A stretch of 49,162 nucleotides of DNA from Thermoleophilia bacterium UBA2241 (GTDB taxonomy: Bacteria > Actinomycetota > Thermoleophilia > UBA2241). The notes beneath the pieces were generated by a model, which saw only the letters and a list, made by a program, of their open reading frames with translations, made no database searches and was not told where the DNA came from. This document shows, in pieces, positions 24,183 to 33,025 of this stretch (position 1 is its first letter; every line of letters begins with the position of its first letter). Where the stretch lies: the NCBI GenBank assembly GCA_002347645.1, contig DDYF01000030.1:1-49162 (forward strand). The letters are read 5' to 3'. A program made the translations under genes and the position numbers.

Positions 24183-24956
24183 TCATTCGAGGGCGCCGGC
24201 GCCTTCGGGGAGAAGTTGGCCGCCGTCGACGACGATCGTCTGCCCGGTGATGTAGGCCGCCTCGTCCGAGGCGAGGAAGAGCATCGCGTAGCCGATGTCC
24301 TCGGGCGTGCCGAGCTTCTTCATGGGGATCGACGCGGCCAGGGCGTCGATGTAGTCCTGGCCCATCCCCTCCATACCCTCGGTCATGATGTTGCCCGGCA
24401 TGACGGCGTTGATCGTGACGCCCTCCTGGGCGACCTCGATCGCGGCGCTCCGCATGAAGCCGAGCATCGCCGCCTTGGTCGCCCCGTAGTGCGCCCATCC
24501 CGGGTACCCGGTCACGGGGCCGGTGACGGACGACGTGAGGACGACGCGCCCGCTCTTGCGCTCGCGCATGCTGGGCAGCACCGACTTCACCATGAAGAAC
24601 ATGCCCCTCACGTTGATGGCGAAGATGCGGTCCCAGTCGGCCGCCGTCATCTCGTGAAGGAAGGCCTGCGGGTAGATACCGGCGTTGCTCACGAGCACGT
24701 CGATACGACTGTGCCGGCTGAGCACGCCGGCCACCGCGATCTGGCACGACTTCTCGCTGGTGACGTCGACCTTCACGAACTCGGCGGCGGCCCCGCGCTC
24801 GGCCAGAGCCGCCGCCGTGGCCTCGCCGGCTTCGACATCCAAGTCGGCCACGATCAGCGTCGCGCCCTCGGCGGCGAACACGCCGGCGATGCCCCGGCCG
24901 ATGCCCTTCGCGGCGCCGGTGATGAGCGTCACCTTGTCGCGCATGCGATCTGCCAC
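24183..24956 (-). CDS. Short-chain dehydrogenase/reductase (FabG-like)
   Basis: A 257-residue SDR. The cofactor motif TGAAKGIGRG, the NAG motif (VLVSNAGIYPQ), catalytic Ser and Tyr-x3-Lys (SSVTG; YGATKAA) and the C-terminal ITGQTIVVDGG are all present. LIVADLD suggests NAD use. It resembles 3-oxoacyl-ACP reductase FabG and polyol or 3-hydroxybutyrate dehydrogenases; there is no fatty-acid gene nearby, so a catabolic role is at least as likely. It is a single-gene unit: strong hairpins lie upstream and a convergent gene lies downstream. Confidence 0.88.
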   Translation of the reverse strand: MADRMRDKVTLITGAAKGIGRGIAGVFAAEGATLIVADLDVEAGEATAAALAERGAAAEFVKVDVTSEKSCQIAVAGVLSRHSRIDVLVSNAGIYPQAFLHEMTAADWDRIFAINVRGMFFMVKSVLPSMRERKSGRVVLTSSVTGPVTGYPGWAHYGATKAAMLGFMRSAAIEVAQEGVTINAVMPGNIMTEGMEGMGQDYIDALAASIPMKKLGTPEDIGYAMLFLASDEAAYITGQTIVVDGGQLLPEGAGALE

Positions 24957-24974
24957 GGTCCTCCTTTCGCTGCG

Positions 24975-25015
24975 TCGGGTGGGGCGCGCCGCCTGAGGCG
25001 GCGCGCCCCACCCGA
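24975..25015. terminator. Perfect 19-bp hairpin
   Basis: A perfect inverted repeat of 19 bp (24975-24993 with 24997-25015) around the loop TGA. It lies 18 bases upstream of the SDR start, downstream of the permease in the minus direction. With the next hairpin it forms a tandem barrier between the two units. Confidence 0.65.
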
Positions 25016-25028
25016 CCCTTCAGACGCT

Positions 25029-25055
25029 GAGGGGAGCGGCTGCGCCGCTCCCCTC
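25029..25055 (-). terminator. Terminator hairpin after the APC permease
   Basis: A perfect 12-bp stem (25029-25040 with 25044-25055), loop TGC, about 20 bases after the permease stop. It is the first of two consecutive hairpins met by minus-strand transcription. Confidence 0.65.
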
Positions 25056-25076
25056 ATTCCCGCGCAAGACCAGGTC

Positions 25077-26591
25077 TCAGAACTCCTTGACGCCTTCCGG
25101 CGAGTCGATCCAGGCCTTCTCCTTGCGCCACTTGACGAGCACCATCCAGAGCCAGAGCAGGACGCCGACGCCGAGGTACTCGGCCAGCTGTACCCAGCCG
25201 GGCTGGCCGTACGCGCAGAGCACCGCGATGACGATCGAGATGACCAGCGCCAGGTAGCGCGTCACCGTCCCGCCGGGGATCTTGTACGGCCGCTCCCACT
25301 CGGGCTTCTTCTTGGCGATCACGATACCGGCCAGCGAGATGATCGCGTAGCACGTCGCGACGCAGAACGACATCAGGCAGAAGAACGACTGCAGGAAGTT
25401 GCTGTAGTTCATCGTGATGATCGCCGCGATCGAGAGCCCCAGGATGAGGAGGTTCGGCACGATGGGCTGCTGATAGCGGTTCGTCTTGGCGAACACCTTG
25501 GGCAGGAAGTTCTGCCGGCCCATGGCGTAGAACATGCGCACGCTGCTCAGCCAGAAGCCGAGGATGCAGGTGCCGATCGGGAAGAGCACGACGCCGGTGC
25601 CGAACACCCAGAGCCACAGCGTCCCCAGCCCGCCCGAGCTGACGACCTGCTTCATGGCGTCGAGCGAGGCGAACGGCTTGGCGCCGCCGTCGCCGGTCAG
25701 CGTGGCCCAATCGTTCATGCCGGTGAGGGCGAAGAAGTAGATGACGTACATGATCCCGCAGGTGAACACGCAGCCGAGGATGGCGCGGTTCATCTTCTTG
25801 ATGGGGAACGTGCCCTCCTCGACCATGTTCGGGACGATCTCGAAGCCGAAGTAGGGCGTGATCAGCAGCGCCAAGCCGATGGCCGCGCCCCAGAGCTTGT
25901 TGTCGCCGCCGAGGCTCGTCTGGAAGAACGGCGAAAAGTTGTCCCAGCTCCAGTCGGAGCTCAGGATCCAGACGATCGCGGCGACGATGCAGATGCAGAA
26001 GGCGAAGATCAGCATGACCGTCTGCACGGTGCCGGCGAGGTTGATGTTGTAGAGGCTGATCGCAGTCAGGATGCACAGCACGACGCAGCTGACGAAGGCG
26101 ATCCACCCGATCGAGAGGTTCGTCCCCAGCATGTAGTCGAACCAGGCGACGATGCCCAGGCAGCCGGCCGGCGGCACGGCGAGCCAGGCGGCCATGATGA
26201 GCCAGCTCGAGAAGAAGCCGAAGTGCTTGTTGAGCCCCAGCGTGCCGTAGACGAGCTCGACACCGCAGCTCGGGGCCATGGCGGCCCACTCGGCGTAGAC
26301 CATGGCGATCGGCATGACGAGGATCGTCAGGATGCCGAAGGCGAGGAAGGTGAAGGGACCGCAGGCGCTGAGGAACCAGCCGTCCCAGTAGCCCATGAAG
26401 GTGAAGATGGCGCCGGTGGCGATGATGTAGACGGTGAACAAGCCGAGCGCCCGCTTGAGCGTCCCGGCACCGGCCATGAAGTCGTCGAGCGTCTTCGTGC
26501 CGGCGGCGACGTCCTGCGCCTGGCCTTCGATCGGCCCGAGCTCGCAGCCCGGAGCCGGCGGTGTGGGCCCTGACTGTGCTTCATCTGCCAT
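25077..26591 (-). CDS. APC-superfamily amino acid/amine permease
   Basis: A 504-residue secondary transporter with about twelve hydrophobic segments, in the amino acid-polyamine-organocation superfamily. The N-terminal cytoplasmic tail (about 45 residues) precedes the first membrane helix. The region EIVPNMVEEGTFPIKKMNRA, a conserved loop with Pro and Glu, matches APC transporters. It lies in the same direction as, and 63 bp after, the ATP-NAD-kinase-like gene and the gcvP genes, so glycine or a glycine-related amine is a reasonable substrate guess. It is not closely similar to the second APC permease at 44279-45886. Confidence 0.88.
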   Translation of the reverse strand: MADEAQSGPTPPAPGCELGPIEGQAQDVAAGTKTLDDFMAGAGTLKRALGLFTVYIIATGAIFTFMGYWDGWFLSACGPFTFLAFGILTILVMPIAMVYAEWAAMAPSCGVELVYGTLGLNKHFGFFSSWLIMAAWLAVPPAGCLGIVAWFDYMLGTNLSIGWIAFVSCVVLCILTAISLYNINLAGTVQTVMLIFAFCICIVAAIVWILSSDWSWDNFSPFFQTSLGGDNKLWGAAIGLALLITPYFGFEIVPNMVEEGTFPIKKMNRAILGCVFTCGIMYVIYFFALTGMNDWATLTGDGGAKPFASLDAMKQVVSSGGLGTLWLWVFGTGVVLFPIGTCILGFWLSSVRMFYAMGRQNFLPKVFAKTNRYQQPIVPNLLILGLSIAAIITMNYSNFLQSFFCLMSFCVATCYAIISLAGIVIAKKKPEWERPYKIPGGTVTRYLALVISIVIAVLCAYGQPGWVQLAEYLGVGVLLWLWMVLVKWRKEKAWIDSPEGVKEF

Positions 26592-26654
26592 TGCATTCCC
26601 CCTTTGCTCACACGGATGCTTGTGCAGACGAGCTGGTCGCCTAGGGGCCGGCGG

Positions 26655-27779
26655 TCAGGCCGAGACCCTGACGGCGATCTGTTCGCTGTAACCGGTGATC
26701 ACGCGCATGTAGCCGGTAAGGAGAGCGTTCGTCTCTTCGCTGCCCGTGTCGACGAGCAGCGGCCGGCCGCCGAGTGCCGCGATCTTCTGCTTGGTCGCCA
26801 CCACGAGGATGTTCTCGCGCCCCACCTTCTCGATGACGCGCGGGCTCAGCTGCTGGTTGCCGCGACCGAAGATGTAGCCCTGGCCACCGATCACCGTGAC
26901 GACGATCTTTGCCTTGTCACCTCCTTCCGCCTCGAGCAGTTCGAGGATCTGGCGTTCGGTCACGTCTTTGGCGATCAGCTCGCGCCCGCGCGTGACGTCG
27001 ACGCCCAGGAGGGTGCCGTCGACGCCGAGGCGCTCCTTGAGACCGAAGACCGTGCTCCCGGTGCCGAGGATGTACAGGCTGTCGGGCTCGATCACGTCGA
27101 AGAGGTAGTAGGCGATCTCGTCCAGGGCCTGCTCGTCCTTCTGTGTGCGGCCCGCCTTGCCGCCCTGCACGCGGGCGGCGTCGCGGGGAACGGTGAGATA
27201 TCCGTAGAGCTCGGCTGAGACGCGGCCCTCGCGAAACGCGTCCTCGTCGATGTCCATGACCTCGGCGCGGCCCGTCGCCTTGACCTTGCCCTGCAAGTAG
27301 AGAGCCGCCAGCTCGCCGGCGTTGCGCGGGTTGATCGCGTACACGCCGGAGTGGATCTTGCAGCCGGCCGGGATGCCGAGGCAGACGACGTCGTCGCCGA
27401 CCGCGGCGTAGACGTCGCGCGCCGTGCCGTCGCCGCCGGCGAAGAGGATGAGGTCGACGCCGTGGGCGGCCAGCTCGGCCGCGGCACGCCGCGTGTCCTC
27501 GCTGGTCGTCGCCCTGCCGTCGGGGGTGAAGAGGATGCGTGCGTCGAGGCCGGCGGCATCGGCCTCCTTGGCGCCCATGTCGCCCCCGACCGTCACCACC
27601 TCGACGTCGTCGGCCAGCTTGGCGACCTGCTGCAACGCCGTAAGGGCGCGGTCGGGCGCTTCGGGGACGGCGCCCAGGGCGCACGCCTGGGCGAGGATCT
27701 CGGCGCCGTCGGTGCCCTTGAGCCCGCAGCGGCCGCCCATCCCCGCGATCGGATTGACGATGAGGCCCAGCTTCTTCAT
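26655..27779 (-). CDS. ATP-NAD kinase-like protein (COG3199 family)
   Basis: A 374-residue protein related to NAD kinases and diacylglycerol kinases. It starts KKLGLIVNPIAGMGGRCGLK and carries the catalytic-loop motif ILFAGGDGTARDVYAAV, the GGDGT signature of this kinase fold. The C-terminal part includes VTVIGGQGYIFGRGNQQLSP, conserved in COG3199/AcoX-like proteins. True substrate is not established for the family; NAD phosphorylation is only one possibility. ATG 27779 is the start supported by homology. It lies downstream of gcvPB behind a strong hairpin, and upstream of the permease. Confidence 0.85.
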   Translation of the reverse strand: MKKLGLIVNPIAGMGGRCGLKGTDGAEILAQACALGAVPEAPDRALTALQQVAKLADDVEVVTVGGDMGAKEADAAGLDARILFTPDGRATTSEDTRRAAAELAAHGVDLILFAGGDGTARDVYAAVGDDVVCLGIPAGCKIHSGVYAINPRNAGELAALYLQGKVKATGRAEVMDIDEDAFREGRVSAELYGYLTVPRDAARVQGGKAGRTQKDEQALDEIAYYLFDVIEPDSLYILGTGSTVFGLKERLGVDGTLLGVDVTRGRELIAKDVTERQILELLEAEGGDKAKIVVTVIGGQGYIFGRGNQQLSPRVIEKVGRENILVVATKQKIAALGGRPLLVDTGSEETNALLTGYMRVITGYSEQIAVRVSA

Positions 27780-27840
27780 ACGTACCGCGTTCCCTCCGCA
27801 CCGGGATGAGCGTGCCGGCCGGGCGTCGCCCGGCGGCGTT

Positions 27841-27879
27841 CGGTGGGGCCGGGCGGCCGGCGGCCGCCCGGCCCCACCG
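27841..27879 (-). terminator. Hairpin after gcvPB
   Basis: A perfect 18-bp stem (27841-27858 with 27862-27879) and 3-base loop, 14 bases after the gcvPB stop. No T run follows, so partial readthrough into the kinase-like and permease genes is possible. Confidence 0.6.
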
Positions 27880-27893
27880 TCACTCACCGTGGA

Positions 27894-29456
27894 TCACTTG
27901 CCGATCTTGCGCTTGTAGGCCTTCCAGGTGGTCGCCCACTTGGTCGGGTCGTCGAGCTCTTCCTCCGCCGCGCGCTTGTGGGTCGCGCACTTGTGCGGTG
28001 ACTGCTTCACCAGCTCGGGATCGGTGCGCGCCTCCTCGGCGATCTGCGCGAGGACGGCGGCGTATTCTTCGAGCTCCTCCTTGGCGAACGTCTCGCACGG
28101 CTCGATCGTCATCGGCTCGGGTACCACCCACGGGTGGTGGCTCGACCAGTAGTGCTGGAGCCCGAAGTCGCCGACCCGGCGCAGGATGTCGTCGGTGCCG
28201 ACCCCGGTCTCTTCGGTGAGCGGCTGCCACGACCAGCGGCACTCCTCGAGGCGGCGGTGCCCCTCGGCGTACGGTGCCGAGACGCCCGGGATCCTCTTGA
28301 CGAGCTCCATGAAGTAGTTGTTGTTGAGGGCCGAGATCTCGGCCGTCTCGCGCAGGCCCTCGGGACCCATCGCCATGGCCCAGCAGTAGGCCCTTAGCAC
28401 GACCCCGGCCGAGCCCAGGAAGCCCTTGATCTTGCCGATCGACTCGGGGCGGTCATAGTCGAGGTAGAAGCGCCCCGTCGCCGGGTCCTTCTCGACCGTC
28501 GGGTACGGCAGGTACTTGGCGAACTCCTCGCGGCAACCCATGGCGCCCGTGCCGGGGCCGGAGCCGCCGTGCGGGGTCCCGAACGTCTTGTGCAGGTTGT
28601 AGTGGCACAGGTCGAAGCCCGCGTCGCGGGTCCGCGCGATGCCCATGAGCACATTGCCGTTGGCCTGGTCGTTGAAGCAGACGGCGCCGGCCTCGTGGGC
28701 GACCTTCACGAACTCCTCGATGAGCGGGTTGTAGATACCCGTGTCTTCGGGGTTCGTGAAGAAGATCGCCGCGGTGCGCGGCCCGACCACCGACTTCATC
28801 GCCTCGAGGTCGGGGTAGCCGTCTTCCTTGGGCATGAGCGTGATGATCTTGAACCCGGCGGTGTGCGGCGACGCCGCGTCGCACGGGTGGCTGAACATGC
28901 TCGTCACGACCTCGTCGCGCGTGTCCAGCTCGCCCTTGTCGCGCCAGTACGCGCGGATGATCGACGCCGCGGTGAACACGGCGTGCGCGCCGCCGCCCGG
29001 CTGCAGGGTGAAGCGGTCCATACCCGAGACCGCCTTCATGATCTGCTCCATGCCCCAGTAGATCTCGAGGATGCCCTGCAGGGTGTCCTCGTCTTGCCAC
29101 GGGTGCACGTTGGCGAAGCGTGACTCCATCGCCAGGTCTTCGTTGATGCGCGGGTTGTACTTCATCGTGCAGGTGCCCTGGCTCATGTCGGCGTTCAGGT
29201 TCGAGCCGAGGGTCTCCTGCGACAAGTGCAGGTAGTGCGCGAGGACACGTTTCTGGTCGACCTCGGGCAGGGCCGGCGGCGTCTTGCGCCGGATGCTCTC
29301 CGGCAGCTTGCCGACCACGTCGCCGGCCGCCGCCGCGACCTCGGCCTCAGCCGCCGGCGGGATGATACCGCGCACGCCGGGCGTCGAGAGCTCGAAGATC
29401 ATCGGCTCGTCCCAGCGAGCCTGATGGAAGTTCTTGCGGACCTTCGTGATCCCCAT
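27894..29456 (-). CDS. gcvPB: Glycine dehydrogenase (decarboxylating) subunit 2
   Basis: The PLP-bearing subunit of two-subunit glycine decarboxylase (P-protein), 520 residues. It decarboxylates glycine and hands the aminomethyl group to lipoyl-GcvH. The N-terminus shows LNADMSQGTCTMKYNPRIN. The PLP lysine is K290 in YNLHKTFGTPHGGSGPG. The C-terminus is KRAAEEELDDPTKWATTWKA. Its ATG 29456 overlaps the gcvPA stop (ATGA), so the subunits are made in equal amounts. GcvT and GcvH are not in the window. Confidence 0.96.
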   Translation of the reverse strand: MGITKVRKNFHQARWDEPMIFELSTPGVRGIIPPAAEAEVAAAAGDVVGKLPESIRRKTPPALPEVDQKRVLAHYLHLSQETLGSNLNADMSQGTCTMKYNPRINEDLAMESRFANVHPWQDEDTLQGILEIYWGMEQIMKAVSGMDRFTLQPGGGAHAVFTAASIIRAYWRDKGELDTRDEVVTSMFSHPCDAASPHTAGFKIITLMPKEDGYPDLEAMKSVVGPRTAAIFFTNPEDTGIYNPLIEEFVKVAHEAGAVCFNDQANGNVLMGIARTRDAGFDLCHYNLHKTFGTPHGGSGPGTGAMGCREEFAKYLPYPTVEKDPATGRFYLDYDRPESIGKIKGFLGSAGVVLRAYCWAMAMGPEGLRETAEISALNNNYFMELVKRIPGVSAPYAEGHRRLEECRWSWQPLTEETGVGTDDILRRVGDFGLQHYWSSHHPWVVPEPMTIEPCETFAKEELEEYAAVLAQIAEEARTDPELVKQSPHKCATHKRAAEEELDDPTKWATTWKAYKRKIGK

Positions 29457-30847
29457 CAGAGCACCTCCTCCAGAGCGCCGACCAAGGCATCGAGGTCATC
29501 CTTGGTGTGCACTTCGGTGACGCAGTAGAGCGCGCTCTGACCCAGCTCCGGGAACCACGTCGAGAGGTCCTTGCCGCCGAAGATCTTGCGCTCGAGCAGG
29601 GCCTTGTTCACGTCGGCGACCGTCTTGCCGGTGCCGTCGAAGTTGACCACGAACTCCTTGAAGAAGGGCGCCGAGAACACGGGCGCCTTGATGCCCTTGA
29701 GGCCGTTGAGCCGGCCGGCGAGGTAGGCGGAGCGCTGCATGATGCCCTCGCCGATCTCGGCCATACCCTTGGGGCCCATCAGCGCCAGGTACACGCCGGC
29801 GCCGATGCCGTGGAGCTGCGCCATGGTGCCGAGGAAGTCCTTGGCCTTCTCGCGCGAGCCGTAGGAGGTGCGCTCGAAGAGCGCCTCGCCGAAGCCGTAC
29901 TCGCCTTCGACGATCGTCGGCGTGATGCCGAACATGAGGGCCGGGAACTCGCCGAAGTACTTCGGCTCGTCCTGTGTGGCGACGAAGCCGCCCTGGCCGC
30001 CGCCGCACGACATCGCGATGCCGAGGCCCTGGACGTCGCCGACGGCGATCTCGACCCCGTACTTGGCCGGCGCCTCGAGGACGCCGAGCGAGATGGGGTC
30101 GACGCCGGCGGCAACGACGCCGCCCTTCGCGTGGACGATCTCGGCGATCCGCGCGCCCTGGTGCTCGATGACCCCGAAGAAGGAGGGGTTCTCGAAGTAG
30201 AAGACGGCGACCTTGTCGGTCATCTTCTCCTCGAGGTCCTTGAGGTCGACGAGACCGGTCGTCGGGTCTGTCTTGACCATCGTGAAGGTGGGGACCGCCG
30301 ACCACGCGTAGTTCTTCATGCAGGAGAGGCGATCGGGGCTGACCGCGGTGCACACCAGCGCCTCGTCGCGGCTCGTGATGCGCGCGCCCATGCGGATGGC
30401 CGTGGCCGCGGCCATGCCCCAGTCGTACGTCGGGGTGTTGACGGCGTCCATCTCGAGCAGTTCGGCCATGCAGCTCGCGTACTCGAACTGCGCCATCCAC
30501 TTGCCGTGGTCGGCGTAGGCGTCACCGACGTAGCTCGTGAGGAACTCGTCGCGTTCCATGATGGTCGTCACGACCGAGGGGGCGTAGTGGTTGTACACGC
30601 CGCCGCCCAGGAACCCGATGTACTCCTTGCAGTCCTTGTTCTTCGCGAACAGGTCATCGATGTGCCGGCGCAGCTCGTACTCCGACTTGCAGCGCGGCGG
30701 CACCTGCAGTTCGCCCTTGAACCGTAGCCTGTCGGGGATCTCGGCGTAGATGTCTTCGACGCTGGAGATGCCGATCGCCTTCAGCATCTCCGCCTTGACT
30801 TCGGGAACCGAGTTGGGGATGTAGGGGAACACTTCGGCGTCTGCCAT
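29456..30847 (-). CDS. gcvPA: Glycine dehydrogenase (decarboxylating) subunit 1
   Basis: The 463-residue N-terminal-half subunit of the glycine cleavage P-protein. It opens FPYIPNSVPEVKAEMLKAIG, has YIGFLGGGVYNHYAPSVVTT and, in the middle, the CGGGQGGFVATQDEPKYFGE segment that binds the cofactor of the partner subunit. ATG 30847 is chosen with GGGAGG upstream; the longer open frame from 31006 runs through the leader. It is the first gene of the gcvPA-gcvPB operon. Together with FolD and cyclohydrolase further right it would feed methylene-THF from glycine. Confidence 0.95.
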   Translation of the reverse strand: MADAEVFPYIPNSVPEVKAEMLKAIGISSVEDIYAEIPDRLRFKGELQVPPRCKSEYELRRHIDDLFAKNKDCKEYIGFLGGGVYNHYAPSVVTTIMERDEFLTSYVGDAYADHGKWMAQFEYASCMAELLEMDAVNTPTYDWGMAAATAIRMGARITSRDEALVCTAVSPDRLSCMKNYAWSAVPTFTMVKTDPTTGLVDLKDLEEKMTDKVAVFYFENPSFFGVIEHQGARIAEIVHAKGGVVAAGVDPISLGVLEAPAKYGVEIAVGDVQGLGIAMSCGGGQGGFVATQDEPKYFGEFPALMFGITPTIVEGEYGFGEALFERTSYGSREKAKDFLGTMAQLHGIGAGVYLALMGPKGMAEIGEGIMQRSAYLAGRLNGLKGIKAPVFSAPFFKEFVVNFDGTGKTVADVNKALLERKIFGGKDLSTWFPELGQSALYCVTEVHTKDDLDALVGALEEVL

Positions 30848-31082
30848 TGGCCACAACCTCCCTCTGACGCGGATGTACGTGCCCGGGGCGCGGCTGGCAG
30901 CCGCGACCCCATACGCTACCGGTGGGCAAGACAGCGTGTTCTCGCCTGCGGGGCACGACGCTCTAAACCTGCGCGCAATAGTGTCAGACGCAAAGGCGTC
31001 CCGCAAGACTTTCTGTCAAGCCCGAGAATGAATGATAAGAGAGGAGAAACGAGCCGGGTGGTGCAGGCGAGTGGGAGTGGAC
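30848..31082 (-). promoter_or_regulatory. Leader region of gcvPA
   Basis: A 235-base leader of lower GC content than the genes. On the minus strand a TTGACA (31019-31014) is a good -35 hexamer, but no convincing -10 lies 16-18 bases on. A GC-rich stem near 30885-30912 lies before the Shine-Dalgarno. I looked for the glycine riboswitch core and did not find it. Confidence 0.35.
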
Positions 31083-31118
31083 GCGGAGCCCCCGGCGGCG
31101 TGCCGCCGGGGGCTCCGC
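31083..31118 (-). terminator. Terminator hairpin after the DUF3467 gene
   Basis: A perfect 17-bp stem (31083-31099 with 31102-31118) and 2-base loop directly next to the DUF3467 stop. It ends the homocitrate-synthase operon. Confidence 0.65.
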
Positions 31119-31418
31119 TCAGGCGCTGTGCTCGTCGGGGGGTGTCTCGGGCAGGTCGCGGATACTCTGCGCCGTCGCCCACTTGGAGTAGTTGTCCTGC
31201 ATGGCGTCCATGAGCTCCTTCATGAACTTGGGCGACATGCTCACGCGCGACACGACGACCCCCTGCAGCTCCTCGCCCTCGCCGCCCTCGTGGTCGAGGC
31301 GCACAAAGGTGATCGAGAACTCGTAGTCCGAGTGGCTGACGTTGGCGAAGTTGGCGTACACGCCCGCCATCTGCTCCGGCGTGGCGTGCAGGTTGATGCG
31401 CTTCTCGCGTTCCTGCAT
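31119..31418 (-). CDS. DUF3467-family protein
   Basis: A 99-residue acidic protein without membrane segments, matching the DUF3467 pattern: ATPEQMAGVYANFANVSHS, then YEFSITFVRLDHE, then VVSRVSMSPKFMKELMDAMQ. The family is widespread in anaerobes and has no established function. ATG 31418 has GGAGGGG upstream. It is the last gene of the homocitrate-synthase operon, 23 bp after the dehydrogenase stop. Confidence 0.85.
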   Translation of the reverse strand: MQEREKRINLHATPEQMAGVYANFANVSHSDYEFSITFVRLDHEGGEGEELQGVVVSRVSMSPKFMKELMDAMQDNYSKWATAQSIRDLPETPPDEHSA

Positions 31419-31441
31419 GGTCCCCTCCTCGTCCGGCGCGC

Positions 31442-32446
31442 TCAGGCGCCGACCCGCGCGGCGATCGCGGCGGCCATCGCCTGCGTGCCGGCCGAGCCGC
31501 CGAGGTCGTAGGTCACCGTGCGGCCCTCGGCGATCACGGCGGCGATGGCCGCGTCCATGCGCCGCGCCGCCTCGTCCTCGCCGAGGTGTTCCAGCAGCAG
31601 CACGCCGCTGCGCAGGATCGCCGTCGGGTCGACCTTGTCCTGGCCGGCGTACTTAGGCGCACTGCCGTGCACGGGCTCGAAGACGGCGGCCTCGGCGCCG
31701 ATGTTCGCCCCGGGCGCGACGCCGAGGCCGCCGACGAGCCCGGCGGCCAGGTCGCTGACGATGTCGCCGTACAGGTTGGGCAGCACGAGCACGTCGTAGA
31801 GCTCGGGCTTCTGCACGAGCTGCATGCACATGTTGTCGACGATGCGGTCCTCGAACTCGATGTCGGGATAGCTCTCGGCGACCTCGCCGGCGACGCGCAA
31901 GAAGAGACCGTCGGTGCACTTCATGATGTTGGCCTTGTGCACCGCCGTGACCTTGCGCCGCCCGTGCTTGCGCGCGTACTCGAAGGCGAAGCGCACGATG
32001 CGCTCGCTGCCGCGCCGGGTGATGATCTTGATGCTCTCGGCGGCATCGTCGCCGACCATGTGCTCGATGCCCGCGTAGAGGTCCTCGGTGTTCTCGCGCA
32101 CGATGACGAGGTCGATGTCGGCGAAGCGGCTCTTGACGCCGACGAGCGACCTCGCCGGGCGCAGGCAGGCGTAGAGGTCGAGCTCCTTGCGCAGCGCCAC
32201 GTTGACGCTGCGAAAGCCCGTGCCGACCGGGGTCGTGATCGGCCCCTTGATGGCGACGCGGTTCCGGCGCACCGAGGCGAGCACGTGCTCGGGCAGCGGC
32301 GTGCCGAAGTGGGCCATGACGTCGAGCCCGGCGTCCTGGCGGTCCCACTCGATCGGCACCCCGGTGGCGGCGATCACGGTCTCGAGCGCCTGGGCGAGCT
32401 CGGGACCGGTGCCGTCGCCGGGGATCAGGGTCACGGTGTGGGTCAT
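31442..32446 (-). CDS. Isocitrate/homoisocitrate/isopropylmalate dehydrogenase family enzyme
   Basis: A 334-residue NAD-dependent beta-decarboxylating dehydrogenase. The N-terminus is VTLIPGDGTGPELA. The substrate arginines and VRENTEDLYAGIEH favour isocitrate/homoisocitrate over LeuB (which carries a RELTGG-type motif). HKANIMKCTDGLFL, NLYGDIVSDLAAGLVGG and EPVHGSAPKYAGQDK complete the family set. ATG 32446 has GGAG five bases upstream. In operon order it follows homocitrate synthase and the dehydratase, so homoisocitrate dehydrogenase is the context-based guess; ordinary isocitrate dehydrogenase cannot be excluded. Confidence 0.85.
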   Translation of the reverse strand: MTHTVTLIPGDGTGPELAQALETVIAATGVPIEWDRQDAGLDVMAHFGTPLPEHVLASVRRNRVAIKGPITTPVGTGFRSVNVALRKELDLYACLRPARSLVGVKSRFADIDLVIVRENTEDLYAGIEHMVGDDAAESIKIITRRGSERIVRFAFEYARKHGRRKVTAVHKANIMKCTDGLFLRVAGEVAESYPDIEFEDRIVDNMCMQLVQKPELYDVLVLPNLYGDIVSDLAAGLVGGLGVAPGANIGAEAAVFEPVHGSAPKYAGQDKVDPTAILRSGVLLLEHLGEDEAARRMDAAIAAVIAEGRTVTYDLGGSAGTQAMAAAIAARVGA

Positions 32447-32473
32447 CGGCACTCCGTGGGTCGTCGTCGCGGC

Positions 32474-33025
32474 TCAGGCGCCGGGCAGCGCGAAGCCGCC
32501 GTGCTTCTTCACGTGGGCGACCAGCCCGCCGTCTTCGAGGATCGTCACCATCACGGGCGGCAGCGGCATGAAGGGCACGACCGCGCCCGTGGTCAGGTCG
32601 CGCACCTCGCCGGCGGCCAGGTCGACCTCGAGCTCGTCGTCCTGCGCGATGGCGGACGTGTCGCACTGCAGGACCGGCAGCCCGACGTTGATCGCGTTGC
32701 GAAAGAAGATGCGCGCGAACGACTGCGCGAGGACGGCCCCGACCCCGGCGAGCTTGATGATGCGCGGGGCGTGCTCGCGACTCGATCCGAGCCCGAAGTT
32801 GCGCCCCCCGACGATGAAGTCGCCCGGGCTCATCGCGGCGGCGAACTGCGGGTCAGCGTCCTCCATCACGTGCTTGGCGAGCTCCAGCAGGTCGGTGCGC
32901 AGGTGGAACAGACGCCCCGGGGCGATGTGGTCGGTCGAGATATCGTCGCCGAACACCCAGGCGCGGCCGCGCGGAAGGCGCGCGTGCCCGGCGTCGCGCG
33001 CGCCGGTCTCGGCCGCGACCGTCAC
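32474..33025 (-). CDS. leuD: Aconitase-family dehydratase small subunit (LeuD/HacB-like)
   Basis: The swivelling-domain subunit of a heterodimeric hydro-lyase, 183 residues. GDDISTDHIAPGR opens the domain, and GRNFGLGSSREHAPRIIK is the conserved substrate-carboxylate loop. The loop FHLRTDLLELAKHV, which governs substrate side-chain choice, has an Arg as in enzymes that accept polar side chains; this hints at homoaconitase but is not decisive. GTG 33025 overlaps the cyclophilin stop (GTGA) and has GGAG upstream; GTG 33034 is an alternative. It pairs with the large subunit at 33558-34814. Confidence 0.87.
   Translation of the reverse strand: MTVAAETGARDAGHARLPRGRAWVFGDDISTDHIAPGRLFHLRTDLLELAKHVMEDADPQFAAAMSPGDFIVGGRNFGLGSSREHAPRIIKLAGVGAVLAQSFARIFFRNAINVGLPVLQCDTSAIAQDDELEVDLAAGEVRDLTTGAVVPFMPLPPVMVTILEDGGLVAHVKKHGGFALPGA

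Noticed and set aside
30848..31082. Glycine riboswitch upstream of gcvPA
   Set aside because: The leader has no recognisable tandem aptamer core. Only a TTGACA and a GC-rich stem are visible.
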